Source: CAYNRA01 sp046296415 (GTDB lineage Bacteria > Bacteroidota > Bacteroidia > Cytophagales > Spirosomataceae). From it: a DNA stretch of 64,000 nucleotides. The DNA is taken from the NCBI GenBank assembly GCA_046296415.1, contig JBKBLN010000002.1:620001-684000 (forward strand), read 5' to 3'. Position numbers and translations under genes: made by a program. Positions 35,557 through 43,319 of this stretch are shown piece by piece. Position 1 is the first letter of the stretch. Each line of letters begins with the position of its first letter. The notes beneath the pieces were generated by a model that did not search any database, was not told where the DNA came from, and saw nothing but the letters and a program-made list of their open reading frames with translations.

Positions 35557-36375
35557 ATGGAAGGTAAGTGGCATATTGCTGGTATTATGGGTTTATTAGG
35601 TTGGGCATTGATGGCCTGCTCTCCGAAGGTTCAAATACCCATCGAAGGGCCAATTCACTCCCATATTATTGACCGTGACCAACGACGCCTGCATTTTAAA
35701 ACCATGGGCCAAGCCAACCACCCGCCCGTTTTGTTCATTCACGGCGCCCCAGGAAATTGGCGATCTTATATGAAATTATACCAAGATACCTCCCTGGTTC
35801 ATCGGTATCAACTGATTGCCGTGGATCGCCTAGGGTATGGGTTATCTAGAAAAGGCCGTGACATTGCCAGTATTCCAGAACAAGCTGACCGCATCGTGGA
35901 GGCCCTTAAAACCAATACATCAGGACAAAAAGCCATTGTGGTGGGCAGATCCTACGGTGCCGCTATTGCTGCTCAAATTGGAGTTCGACACCCGGAATTG
36001 GTTGAAAAAGTGGTGATGATCTCACCTGTAATCGACCCAGATAAAGAAAAATATTTTTGGTTTTCCTATGCCGCCAAACATTGGTTGGTACGGCAATTCT
36101 TAAGTGAAGCCATGATTGCAGCCACCGAAGAAAAATTTGCACATGAAAAAGAATTAAGGAGAATTCAACCCGATTGGGACAATTTATCCGTCAAAACCAC
36201 CGTATTAATGGGAGGACAGGATTGGATCGCTCCCTTGGATAATTTTGAATACGCTAAAAAACGTCTTAAAAAAGGCCGCAGTAAATTCATATTTTTGCCC
36301 AATGCAGGCCATATGATTGCTGATTCTCACCCTGATATCGTTCGATCTGAAATTTTAGAGGAGATTACACCTTAA
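35557..36375 (+). CDS. Alpha/beta-hydrolase lipoprotein
   Basis: About 272 residues. An N-terminal signal with lipobox LMAC suggests membrane anchoring. The hydrolase fold shows FIHGAPGNW (oxyanion region), VVGRSYGAA (nucleophile elbow, Ser in GxSxG), an Asp in GGQDWIAP and a His in NAGHMI, a full catalytic triad. The substrate is unknown. ATG 35557 is used; an in-frame TTG at 35497 would overlap radA and precedes the signal peptide. Confidence 0.88.
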   Translation: MEGKWHIAGIMGLLGWALMACSPKVQIPIEGPIHSHIIDRDQRRLHFKTMGQANHPPVLFIHGAPGNWRSYMKLYQDTSLVHRYQLIAVDRLGYGLSRKGRDIASIPEQADRIVEALKTNTSGQKAIVVGRSYGAAIAAQIGVRHPELVEKVVMISPVIDPDKEKYFWFSYAAKHWLVRQFLSEAMIAATEEKFAHEKELRRIQPDWDNLSVKTTVLMGGQDWIAPLDNFEYAKKRLKKGRSKFIFLPNAGHMIADSHPDIVRSEILEEITP

Positions 36376-36411
36376 GGATCCAACGACTTATTTGCCACCA
36401 ACTCATACTTC

Positions 36412-37455
36412 ATGTCTATTTTTCAAATCGTACAAGACAATTTAGATTACATCATTTGGATGGCTGCCTTACCCGGTGGCTGGTTGATCGGAAAAGTGAT
36501 CAAGTCCATCGTCATTCCCATCCTGAAACGATATGCCCAAACCACAGAAACTAATTTTGATGATTTTTTAACAACCCTTGCCGAGAAAACCATCATCCCC
36601 ATCGGATGGATCACAGGTGTTGTGATTGCCTACCATACGGCACCCATTTTCCCAGAATACCGCGCAGAGCTAAAAAAAGGCATTCTTATTTTTATTATCG
36701 GCATCGTCACGTGGCTCAGTGCTAAAATGGTGGTCGCCTTTACGAATTACCAAATAGAAAAGTTAGGGCAAGAAGTGGTCAAAAGCTCCATTTTTACCAA
36801 AATCATACAAGCCCTCATCTACATTTTAGGCCTAATGGGTGCCCTTCAAGTACTGGGAATTTCGGTGGCTCCAGCCCTTACAGCGCTTGGCGTTGGTGGT
36901 TTGGCTGTCGCATTGGCCTTACAAGATACACTTTCGAACTTATTTGCAGGGATCCAACTGATCGCTGGTCGAAAAATAAAACCCGGAGATTATGTACAAC
37001 TCTCGACCTTAGAAGAGGGATATGTTGAGGACATTTCGTGGCGAAATACGGTCATTCGAGCTCTGTCCAATCACTTAATCATCGTTCCAAACTCTAAACT
37101 TTCCAGTTCTATTGTCCGAAATTTCGTTCTACCCGATAGTGAAATTTCAGTAATGGTGGATGTAGGTGTTTCATTTGCCAGCGATCTGGACCATGTGGAG
37201 CGCATCTGCAAAGAAGTCGCCACCGACGTCTTAGCCTCGGTGGAAGGTGGCGTCGAAGACTTTGAACCCATCGTCCGTTTTCGAGCTTTTGCAGAGTCCA
37301 GCATTACCGTTCGTACCATCTTACGTGCCCAAGAATTTTCCCTTCAGTATGGCTTGTCGTCCGAATTCATTCGACGGTTACACAAACGATTTCAACAAGA
37401 AGGAATTCAAATACCGTTTCCGATTCGAACCATTCGTATGGAAAAAGATCAATAA
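36412..37455 (+). CDS. MscS-family mechanosensitive channel
   Basis: Inner-membrane channel that opens under membrane tension to release solutes on osmotic downshock. Length 347 aa with four hydrophobic helices; the pore-lining helix contains LTALGVGGLAVALALQDTLSNLFAGIQLI, the Gly/Ala-rich MscS signature. A beta domain (KPGDYVQLSTLEEGYVEDISWRNTVIR) and the C-terminal cytoplasmic vestibule follow. It starts 36 bp after the hydrolase gene, so may share its transcript. A perfect terminator lies after the stop. Confidence 0.93.
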   Translation: MSIFQIVQDNLDYIIWMAALPGGWLIGKVIKSIVIPILKRYAQTTETNFDDFLTTLAEKTIIPIGWITGVVIAYHTAPIFPEYRAELKKGILIFIIGIVTWLSAKMVVAFTNYQIEKLGQEVVKSSIFTKIIQALIYILGLMGALQVLGISVAPALTALGVGGLAVALALQDTLSNLFAGIQLIAGRKIKPGDYVQLSTLEEGYVEDISWRNTVIRALSNHLIIVPNSKLSSSIVRNFVLPDSEISVMVDVGVSFASDLDHVERICKEVATDVLASVEGGVEDFEPIVRFRAFAESSITVRTILRAQEFSLQYGLSSEFIRRLHKRFQQEGIQIPFPIRTIRMEKDQ

Positions 37456-37458
37456 AAC

Positions 37459-37490
37459 TAAAAAAGAGGCTTGCGCCTCTTTTTTTTATA
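37459..37490. terminator. Terminator between mscS-like gene and hisB
   Basis: AAAAAAGAGGC pairs with GCCTCTTTTTT around TTGC at about 37460-37486, with A- and T-runs on either side, able to stop both convergent transcripts. Confidence 0.9.
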
Positions 37491-38607
37491 AAACCCCTTT
37501 CGTACTCGGTAAGCTATCCAACGCCGCCAAATCACGGCGGACAGCCATTTTGATGGCTTTTGCCCAGGCCTTGAAAATGGCTTCGATTTTATGGTGCTCG
37601 TTGTCCCCAGTACATTGAATATTGAGATTGCACTTGGAGGTATCCGAAAACGACTTAAAGAAATGCATGAACATTTCGGTTGGCATCTCCCCTATTTTCT
37701 CACGTCGGAAGGATGCATCCCAAACCAACCACGGACGGCCTGAAAAATCGATGGCAACTTGCGCCAGGGCCTCATCCATGGGCAAAAGGAATCCATACCG
37801 GCTAATGCCTCGCTTATCCCCCAGTGCCAGAAGAAAGGCCTCCCCGAGGGCCAAGGCTGTATCCTCGATGGTGTGGTGTTCGTCAATATGCAAATCTCCC
37901 TTTACTTGAATGGTCAGATCCAGACCACCATGCTTAGCGAGTTGATCGAGCATGTGATCGAAAAATCCGAGCCCCGTCGACATCGAACTTTTACCTGTAC
38001 CATCCAGATTCAACGAAACAAAAATATCAGTTTCCTTAGTCACTCGATGAACCGTGGCTGTACGAGCAGGTAGACGAAGGAATTGGTAAATCTCAACCCA
38101 ACTCAGGGTGGTCAAGGCCAAAGCCTTTCTTTGATCCTCCGTTAAAGAAGATGGTACTTCGGATCCAATAAAAATAGCTTTTGCCCCGAGATTAACGGCC
38201 AACTGAATATCTGTCACACGATCTCCGATGACGTAAGAGTTGGCTAAGTCGTAATCACCTTCAAGATAGGACGTAAGTAAGCCCGTACCTGGTTTGCGAG
38301 TTGGAAGATTTTCGTGCTCAAAGGAACGATCAATGCATACTTGATGAAACTGAATATTTTCACCTGCCAAGGTATCCATCATTTTCTGATGAGCTGGCCA
38401 GAAAGTTTCCTCAGGAAAAGAGTTGGTTCCTAACCCATCTTGATTGGTAACCATCACTAATTCATAATCTGTTTCCTCACTTATTTTCCTTAGCTGAGAA
38501 AGCACGTGGGGTAAAAAGGCCAGTTTTTCAAGAGAATCTATTTGAAAGTCGATGGGAGGTTCGACGATGATGGTGCCGTCGCGATCAATGAATAATACTT
38601 TTTTCAT
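37486..38607 (-). CDS. hisB: Bifunctional histidinol-phosphatase / imidazoleglycerol-phosphate dehydratase
   Basis: Two steps of histidine synthesis in one 373-residue protein. N-terminal HAD phosphatase (FIDRDGTII, VMVTNQDGLG, GDRVTDIQLA; residues 1-165) and C-terminal dehydratase (about 175-373) with metal-binding FFDHMLDQLAKHGGLDL, DEHHTIEDTALALGEA and the C-terminal HHKIEAIFKAWAKAI. No other his gene is in the window, so it stands apart from a his operon here. A 312-base gene-free stretch lies upstream. Confidence 0.96.
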   Translation of the reverse strand: MKKVLFIDRDGTIIVEPPIDFQIDSLEKLAFLPHVLSQLRKISEETDYELVMVTNQDGLGTNSFPEETFWPAHQKMMDTLAGENIQFHQVCIDRSFEHENLPTRKPGTGLLTSYLEGDYDLANSYVIGDRVTDIQLAVNLGAKAIFIGSEVPSSLTEDQRKALALTTLSWVEIYQFLRLPARTATVHRVTKETDIFVSLNLDGTGKSSMSTGLGFFDHMLDQLAKHGGLDLTIQVKGDLHIDEHHTIEDTALALGEAFLLALGDKRGISRYGFLLPMDEALAQVAIDFSGRPWLVWDASFRREKIGEMPTEMFMHFFKSFSDTSKCNLNIQCTGDNEHHKIEAIFKAWAKAIKMAVRRDLAALDSLPSTKGVL

Positions 38608-38919
38608 TCTATTGGGAGCATTGTTGACTCGGGTTCAGGTAATAAAACGCAAGTCGATCTGTTTCTAGAGTGGATTGATTATGAATTTTTACTAACAACT
38701 TATAAGCTTGCGTGCAATTTATCAAAAAACCGACCGGTTTGCAAACGAGGGAACGATCTGAAATGGACTGTTTCGCGCACCAAATAAAACTAAAACCAAG
38801 CTTGGATCCACATCCAAACCTACTTTAGAGGGAATTTGCAGATAAACAACCACCTAGCCTTCCATTTACTTGATCAATCCTTTAGGGGAGAATTCATGAA
38901 CCAAAGGTTTATATACAGC
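38608..38919. other. Gene-free stretch upstream of hisB
   Basis: About 312 bases without a credible ORF or RNA. A minus-strand TAGGTTTG (complement of 38816-38823) is the only promoter-like box seen and lacks a well-placed TTG. No repeat or attenuator of the his type was recognised. Confidence 0.4.
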
Positions 38920-39192
38920 TTAGGCAAGTCCCCGTTCTCTCAGGACCTCTTCCAACTCTTTGTTTTTTTGGGGGGAATTCCACAAACGGTAGATAAACAC
39001 CATGGGGAATACAAAAGGCAAGAGGAAGCCGATACTCTTTTTTGATGATATAAACCAACTCACTAACCCCACCGTTACGATACCCACTAAGAATCCAATC
39101 AGCAGCGCATGTTGTATTTTAGATTTTTGTAGCCTCTTTTTCTCTTGAATGAGTTGTTCGTCGGTCAGACGCATTAAATCTTTTTTTTCCAT
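38920..39192 (-). CDS. Small two-helix membrane protein
   Basis: 90 residues: charged, coiled N-terminus (DEQLIQEKKRLQKSKI), two hydrophobic helices (about residues 27-47 and 52-71), and an acidic C-terminus with LEEVLRERGLA. No family recognised. It stands between hisB and the lasso-peptide locus. Confidence 0.6.
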   Translation of the reverse strand: MEKKDLMRLTDEQLIQEKKRLQKSKIQHALLIGFLVGIVTVGLVSWFISSKKSIGFLLPFVFPMVFIYRLWNSPQKNKELEEVLRERGLA

Positions 39193-39391
39193 GAAGAATT
39201 TATAAAATAGTGGTAAGTTGCTTTATGATTTCATTTCTTGACCATCCTGGGCGAGTTTTTTGTTTTTCTCAAAGGACTTTTCCATCACATTTAGACTTGG
39301 GATATAGCTTTGGGATCGATTACCTTTACATCTACCCTACGAAATAACAATAAAATCAATTTTTTTACTAAAAAAACTTAATCCATATTCT

Positions 39392-39811
39392 ATGGCAAAC
39401 CATAGAACATTTACCGACGTTTGGCTATTTTTTGAAGCTTGGGTATTTTTAGCTCTGGCCCGAATTTTATTGGTGTTTTTCCCTTTTCGTAAAATTCTTC
39501 CACTATTGGGGCGTACTGTGGCCAATCAGGAAGATATATTACCTAATAAAAACGAATTTTTCTCAATCCAACTAGCGATCAAAAGAGCACGACGATTTTC
39601 TTATTGGCGAACCATGTGCTTTGAGCAGGCCTTGTGTGCAAAGTTTATGCTTTCTGTGAGGAAACGAAAAAGTACCCTATACTTGGGTGTACGCAGAGAT
39701 CCAGATACCCGGGAGTTTCAAGCGCATGCTTGGTTAATTTGCAACCGTGAAATCGTAACAGGCGGAGGCGAAGCCCCTCATTTTAAAGTCCATAGCCGTT
39801 TTTATGGGTAA
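39392..39811 (+). CDS. Lasso-peptide B2 protein (transglutaminase-like leader peptidase)
   Basis: 139-residue protein of the family found with lasso peptides (LasB2/McjB C-terminal part), which removes the leader from the precursor. Two N-terminal hydrophobic stretches are followed by the protease-like core: FSYWRTMCFEQALCAKFMLS with the nucleophile candidate Cys76, and FQAHAWLICNREIV with His112. The third residue, usually Asp, appears to be Asn118. The ATG at 39392 is the only good start. It is followed by precursor A1 after 106 bp. A 5'-truncated copy lies at 42670-42898. Confidence 0.88.
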   Translation: MANHRTFTDVWLFFEAWVFLALARILLVFFPFRKILPLLGRTVANQEDILPNKNEFFSIQLAIKRARRFSYWRTMCFEQALCAKFMLSVRKRKSTLYLGVRRDPDTREFQAHAWLICNREIVTGGGEAPHFKVHSRFYG

Positions 39812-39843
39812 ACAAAAACCTTCAAAACTTATAGTTTATTACT

Positions 39844-39873
39844 TTGAAAATTAGATTGAGAAGAATAAATTTG
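39844..39873 (+). promoter_or_regulatory. Promoter of lasso precursor A1
   Basis: TTG at 39844-39846, exactly 19 bp, then TAAATTTG at 39866-39873, a full TTG/TAnnTTTG match. The precursor ATG is 44 bases downstream of the box. The same element with the same spacing is kept before precursor A2. Confidence 0.75.
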
Positions 39874-39917
39874 TTCATAATTCGTGTTACCTCCAACCAT
39901 TAAAACAACTTAGCATA

Positions 39918-40061
39918 ATGGACAAACAAGAAACCTCTCCTGAAAAGGAGACCATCGAAACCAAGTTGACTTGGTCTACCCCAGATCTCGAAATCTATTC
40001 CATGACAGACAAGACCCAAGCTGGATCGTTTGGAAGTGGGGATGGATCAATTTTTTCTTAA
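39918..40061 (+). CDS. Lasso-peptide precursor A1
   Basis: 47-residue peptide. Leader residues 1-34 begin MDKQETSPEKETIETK and contain LTWSTPDLEIY, which fits the aromatic-xxPxL motif bound by the RRE protein, and end DKTQ with Thr at position -2, the hallmark of lasso leaders. The predicted core is AGSFGSGDGSIFS (residues 35-47): Ala1 would form a macrolactam with Asp8, giving an 8-residue ring and a 5-residue tail. If the cut were one residue later, the ring would be Gly1 to Asp7, which is less likely. Too short for routine gene calling. Confidence 0.85.
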   Translation: MDKQETSPEKETIETKLTWSTPDLEIYSMTDKTQAGSFGSGDGSIFS

Positions 40062-40081
40062 AACCTGTCTTTTTCTCAAAT

Positions 40082-40113
40082 AGCCCGAATAAACAAGTTA
40101 AATTATTCGGGCT
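40082..40113. terminator. Hairpin between precursor A1 and cyclase gene
   Basis: AGCCCGAATA (40082-40091) pairs perfectly with TATTCGGGCT (40104-40113). It stands between convergent genes and may stop both; T-tracts are modest. Confidence 0.65.
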
Positions 40114-40232
40114 GTTCGTTTGTATCAATTCAATAAAACGTTTTGACTTTATTTGAAAACGGATCTTTTTTTTCATGGATTAAGAAAAACCAGTTCGATT
40201 AAATCATTTCAAATAATCAATTTATACTTCCA

Positions 40233-42122
40233 TCAATCAAAATACCGTTTTAAAAATTCAGCGGCATGGAGTGATTTAAATCCAAGTTGAAGTTGTTTTG
40301 AGGCTGCATTGTCCGAGTGGTTAAAAAAAGCACGCAACTCCAGATCGAGCTTTTCCATCGCGATGTAATGCTTTACGTAACTCGATTTCTTTAATCGATC
40401 TAGTTCTCGAAGGATTTCGTATTTTGACTCCCGCATTCGGAAGGCTATATCAGCCCCCTGAAGCCCTTTATGTTGGCTGTATAAAACTTTTTTGGGCATT
40501 CGCTGGTCCATCATTCGTTTGACAAGCATTTTCCGGCTGAAATTCTCATCAAAAAATACCTCATTGGGTATTGACAAAAAGAAATTCATGACATCTACAT
40601 CCGTAGTAGGGTCTCGTAATTGGATTCCGTGGAAATTTCCAAAGGACGCACCTAAAAGGGAACGCATTTGGTAGAGTTGAATAAAATGATGCTTCAGTTC
40701 TATAACATGGTGGTAATATTTTAAATATCCCCCTTCCTTTTTTTGTACTTCCTCCAGAACATTAAATTTAGTGAGCATGGACTCGGATAGATAGCCCAAG
40801 CGGATTTCGGATGGAAGGGTATTGAAAACCTGCAAGTGACGTCCAAACTTTAAAACCAAGGGCTTGGCCACTTGCCTATGAATGTAGGTCTTCGGATTCC
40901 TAATAAACCGAGATAGGTTGGCTTGACGGAGGTAATCAATGCCAGCAAAGGAAGTAGAACCATTTCCACCTGCACCTGTTAACAATACACCAAAACCATT
41001 TTGCACACTTGTTTTATATATATCGGTTAACCAAAAGGCATTGTGGGCAGCATGGATAAATCCATCCTGGGCCTCGATAGCAGCTAAACTACCTTGCCAA
41101 GGTGACCAGTGAGCTGAATTCAAATAAGTAGGTACAATATTTCCAGATGCCTTGACTAACGCCTCGATGTAAGGGGTTTCATCTAACACCCTTGAATTCG
41201 CTCTTGAATTAACAATCAACTCCTCTTTAAATAAAGGAACATGGCTGTAGGTGGCAAGTTGCGTATTTTGTTGTTTTAATACATCGGCCGCTATATAACT
41301 TACCATGCTGCTATCCAATCCGCCACTCAACATAGAAGCCACAGGCAGGTGACTTCTCAACCGGGCTTTGACCGAAGCATATATCAACTCGGCCATGCGA
41401 TCAGAATAATCTTGCTTATTTTTATAAATTATCTCCGACCTATCTGCAGAGGGCCAATAGGATTGAATTTTAACTTCCCGATTTTTAAAAGTGAGCGAGC
41501 ACCCTCCTTTTAAATAAAAAACCTGTTTAAAAAAGGTTTCGTTGCCCTCAACCAAAGAAGTGAGATTCCATAGACTGAAAAATGATGTAAAATACGATTC
41601 GTTTAGTTCCTTTTGGAAAAAGGGAAGGGCTAAAATTGATTTAATTGAAGTACTGAAAGAAAAAAACCGGTCGGTTTGGTAAAAATAAAGAGCGGTGTAG
41701 CCAAGGGTATCTCGAGATAGAAACAATTCCTTTTGATGAAAATCATAAACCGCTAAACTCCAGTCTCCTTTTAACTTTTCCTGCACCGACTTCCCATATT
41801 TTTGAAATGCCTTCCACATGAAAAAACTATCCGATGCTTGACTTGGATCGACAATATTTAAGTCAATGGCCAATTCTTCACGGTTATCAATACGGCCTTG
41901 GGCGGTAAATAGAATATTAGATGAAGAATCAAAAATAGGTTGACTATCATAAATATCTTCCGATGTTTGATACCGCAAGACACGTCCGAACCCTACTTCT
42001 TGATGACAAATTTGATCGGATTCCTGGTGAGGCATGGCTATCAGAGGCTGCATCATACAACCTAAAAGCTCTGAATTTACCTCGTCATCAGTAAGACTTA
42101 GAAGTCCAAACAACATACTCAT
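40233..42122 (-). CDS. Lasso-peptide cyclase (asparagine-synthase-like, LasC/McjC type)
   Basis: 629-residue ATP-dependent enzyme that adenylates the ring Asp of the precursor and joins it to the core N-terminus. The N-terminal half resembles the glutaminase domain of asparagine synthase but begins MSMLFG without the catalytic Cys, as in lasso cyclases. The C-terminal half has the PP-loop SGGLDSS at residues 266-272 and a later GAGGNGSTSF segment. Its AT content seems higher than that of the neighbours (by eye). It follows the PqqD-like gene by 33 bp on the minus strand, convergent to the B2-A1 pair. Confidence 0.9.
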   Translation of the reverse strand: MSMLFGLLSLTDDEVNSELLGCMMQPLIAMPHQESDQICHQEVGFGRVLRYQTSEDIYDSQPIFDSSSNILFTAQGRIDNREELAIDLNIVDPSQASDSFFMWKAFQKYGKSVQEKLKGDWSLAVYDFHQKELFLSRDTLGYTALYFYQTDRFFSFSTSIKSILALPFFQKELNESYFTSFFSLWNLTSLVEGNETFFKQVFYLKGGCSLTFKNREVKIQSYWPSADRSEIIYKNKQDYSDRMAELIYASVKARLRSHLPVASMLSGGLDSSMVSYIAADVLKQQNTQLATYSHVPLFKEELIVNSRANSRVLDETPYIEALVKASGNIVPTYLNSAHWSPWQGSLAAIEAQDGFIHAAHNAFWLTDIYKTSVQNGFGVLLTGAGGNGSTSFAGIDYLRQANLSRFIRNPKTYIHRQVAKPLVLKFGRHLQVFNTLPSEIRLGYLSESMLTKFNVLEEVQKKEGGYLKYYHHVIELKHHFIQLYQMRSLLGASFGNFHGIQLRDPTTDVDVMNFFLSIPNEVFFDENFSRKMLVKRMMDQRMPKKVLYSQHKGLQGADIAFRMRESKYEILRELDRLKKSSYVKHYIAMEKLDLELRAFFNHSDNAASKQLQLGFKSLHAAEFLKRYFD

Positions 42123-42155
42123 TATTAAACAAGTTGAAATAAAGAATTAGGAGAA

Positions 42156-42437
42156 TTATTTCAACAAACCAAGTTGATGTAGCTTTGTTAAGAAACGTAT
42201 CGTTTCCTCCCGGCAAATCTCTTCCGTAATGTCGTAGGCAGAAAGTAAATGCGATATTAGGTCATCTAGATGAATAGAATGTTCCAATTTGTCCCAAATG
42301 ACTCGGGCTATCGGGTTCAGGGTTACGTAATCGCCAGACATAGCATCCATAATGACCAACTCATCATCAAGAAGTGTACTATACACATTGTCGGTCTTGC
42401 GTTCGATAGCTAATGAATTAAAACTGTAGTTGTCCAT
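42156..42437 (-). CDS. PqqD-like RRE protein (lasso B1)
   Basis: About 93 residues with the PqqD fold pattern: LDDELVIMDAMSGDYVTLNPIARVIWDKL, then an acidic stretch and LTKLHQLGLLK at the end. In lasso systems this RiPP recognition element binds the leader and presents the precursor to the peptidase and cyclase. ATG 42437 is preferred because the upstream in-frame ATG (42470) lies inside the promoter -7 box. First gene of a two-gene minus-strand operon with the cyclase. Confidence 0.88.
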   Translation of the reverse strand: MDNYSFNSLAIERKTDNVYSTLLDDELVIMDAMSGDYVTLNPIARVIWDKLEHSIHLDDLISHLLSAYDITEEICREETIRFLTKLHQLGLLK

Positions 42438-42467
42438 GGTAGCCTTGTGAAAAATTAAATAATACTT

Positions 42468-42497
42468 CAAAGTAAACTAGATTATTGCAGAATTCAA
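42468..42497 (-). promoter_or_regulatory. Promoter of PqqD-cyclase operon
   Basis: Minus strand TTG (complement of 42495-42497), 19-bp spacer, TTACTTTG (complement of 42468-42475), one base off TAnnTTTG. Confidence 0.5.
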
Positions 42498-42560
42498 GGA
42501 GGAATACAGCCCAAGAAGTGAGAACAAAGTGATGATTTTTCAAAAAAGTAATTCAATAGA

Positions 42561-42669
42561 ATGAAAATTAAATTGGGTAAAACCAAGGATGCCCTCCTAA
42601 CCTTCCGCATTATTCGTTTAAAAAAAGTTGGAATACGAATTCCTTGAATAAGGATTCCCCTAGACAAAA
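42561..42669. repeat. Direct repeat, copy A, next to truncated B2
   Basis: This segment matches 44459-44568 over roughly 90-100 bases with only a few differences and one indel; both hold GCATTATTCGTTTAAAAAAA and ATTCCTTGAATAAGG. Copy B ends at the tRNA-Pro terminator; copy A ends at the junction AAAAGAGC with the B2 copy. Confidence 0.8.
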
Positions 42670-42898
42670 AAAAGAGCACCGATTTTCTTGTTGGCGAACC
42701 ATGTGCTTTGAGCAGGCCTTGTGTGCAAAATTTATGTATTCTGTGAGGAAACGAAAAAGTACCCTATACTTAGGTGTACACAGAGATCCAGATACCCGGG
42801 AGTTTCAAGCGCATGCTTGGTTAATTTGCAATCGTGAAATCGTAAAAGGTGGAGGCGAAGCCCCTCATTGTAAAGTCCATAGCCGTTTTTATGGGTAA
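42670..42898 (+). pseudogene. 5'-truncated duplicate of the B2 peptidase gene
   Basis: Matches the last 75 or so codons of the intact B2 gene with about ten base differences in about 215, giving Tyr to Cys, Leu to Tyr, Arg to His, Thr to Lys and Phe to Cys changes. The catalytic Cys and His (CFEQAL, HAWL) remain, but the N-terminal membrane part and an ATG are missing; the only in-frame start is a TTG in the repeat. Probably non-functional, and a marker of the duplication that produced precursor A2. Confidence 0.8.
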
Positions 42899-42930
42899 AC
42901 AAAAACCTATAAGTCTTATAGTCTATTACT

Positions 42931-42960
42931 TTGAAAATTAGGTTTAGAAGAATAAATTTG
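42931..42960 (+). promoter_or_regulatory. Promoter of lasso precursor A2
   Basis: TTG at 42931-42933, 19 bp, TAAATTTG at 42953-42960. Both boxes and the spacing equal those before A1 although the surrounding bases differ at several places. Confidence 0.75.
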
Positions 42961-43003
42961 TATATAGTTTGTAACACCTCTTCCCATCAAACAACGTAGC
43001 ACA

Positions 43004-43147
43004 ATGGACAAACAAGAAACCTCTCCCGAGAAGGAGACCATCGAAACCAAGTTGACTTGGTCTACCCCAGATCTCGAAATCTATTCCATGACAGACAAGA
43101 CCCAAGCCGGAGCTGGGGGAACTGCAGATTCAGGAATTTTGTCGTAA
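43004..43147 (+). CDS. Lasso-peptide precursor A2
   Basis: 47-residue peptide. Its 34-residue leader is identical in protein sequence to A1 (two silent base changes in 102). The predicted core is AGAGGTADSGILS. It shares Ala1, Gly2, Gly5, Asp8, Ile11 and Ser13 with the A1 core and differs at the other seven positions. Asp8 predicts the same 8-residue ring. No cyclase or RRE gene follows, so processing would depend on the single set encoded at 40233-42437. Downstream sequence is unrelated to that after A1. Confidence 0.85.
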   Translation: MDKQETSPEKETIETKLTWSTPDLEIYSMTDKTQAGAGGTADSGILS

Positions 43148-43272
43148 TGAAATGGTATGTGATTCTATCATCCCAAATAGACTTTAATGTTTATTTTGGA
43201 TACATTTTGATTAGCTAAATTGCATTGGAATAGTTCAGTTTACTGTGTCTAGGTTTAAAATACTATTCTAGT

Positions 43273-43315
43273 AGGGACTGGCAGAGGAGGCCGAATGCCT
43301 CCTCTGCCAGTCCCT
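43273..43315. repeat. Perfect 19-bp hairpin at the end of the transposase remnant
   Basis: AGGGACTGGCAGAGGAGGC (43273-43291) and its exact complement (43297-43315) around loop CGAAT. It lies just past the 3' end of the decayed IS256-type transposase on the minus strand. It could be a terminator or part of the element; no matching end was found on the other side. Confidence 0.7.
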
Positions 43316-43319
43316 CTTG

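Noticed and set aside
39918..40061. Alternative lasso core starting at Gly36 (ring to Asp7)
   Set aside because: Thr at -2 relative to Ala35 fits the usual lasso leader rule, and both precursors keep Ala35 and Asp at position 8.
42644..42898. Second B2 as a working gene starting at TTG 42644
   Set aside because: It lacks the N-terminal part and a normal start; its first codons come from the repeat. It is better read as a remnant.
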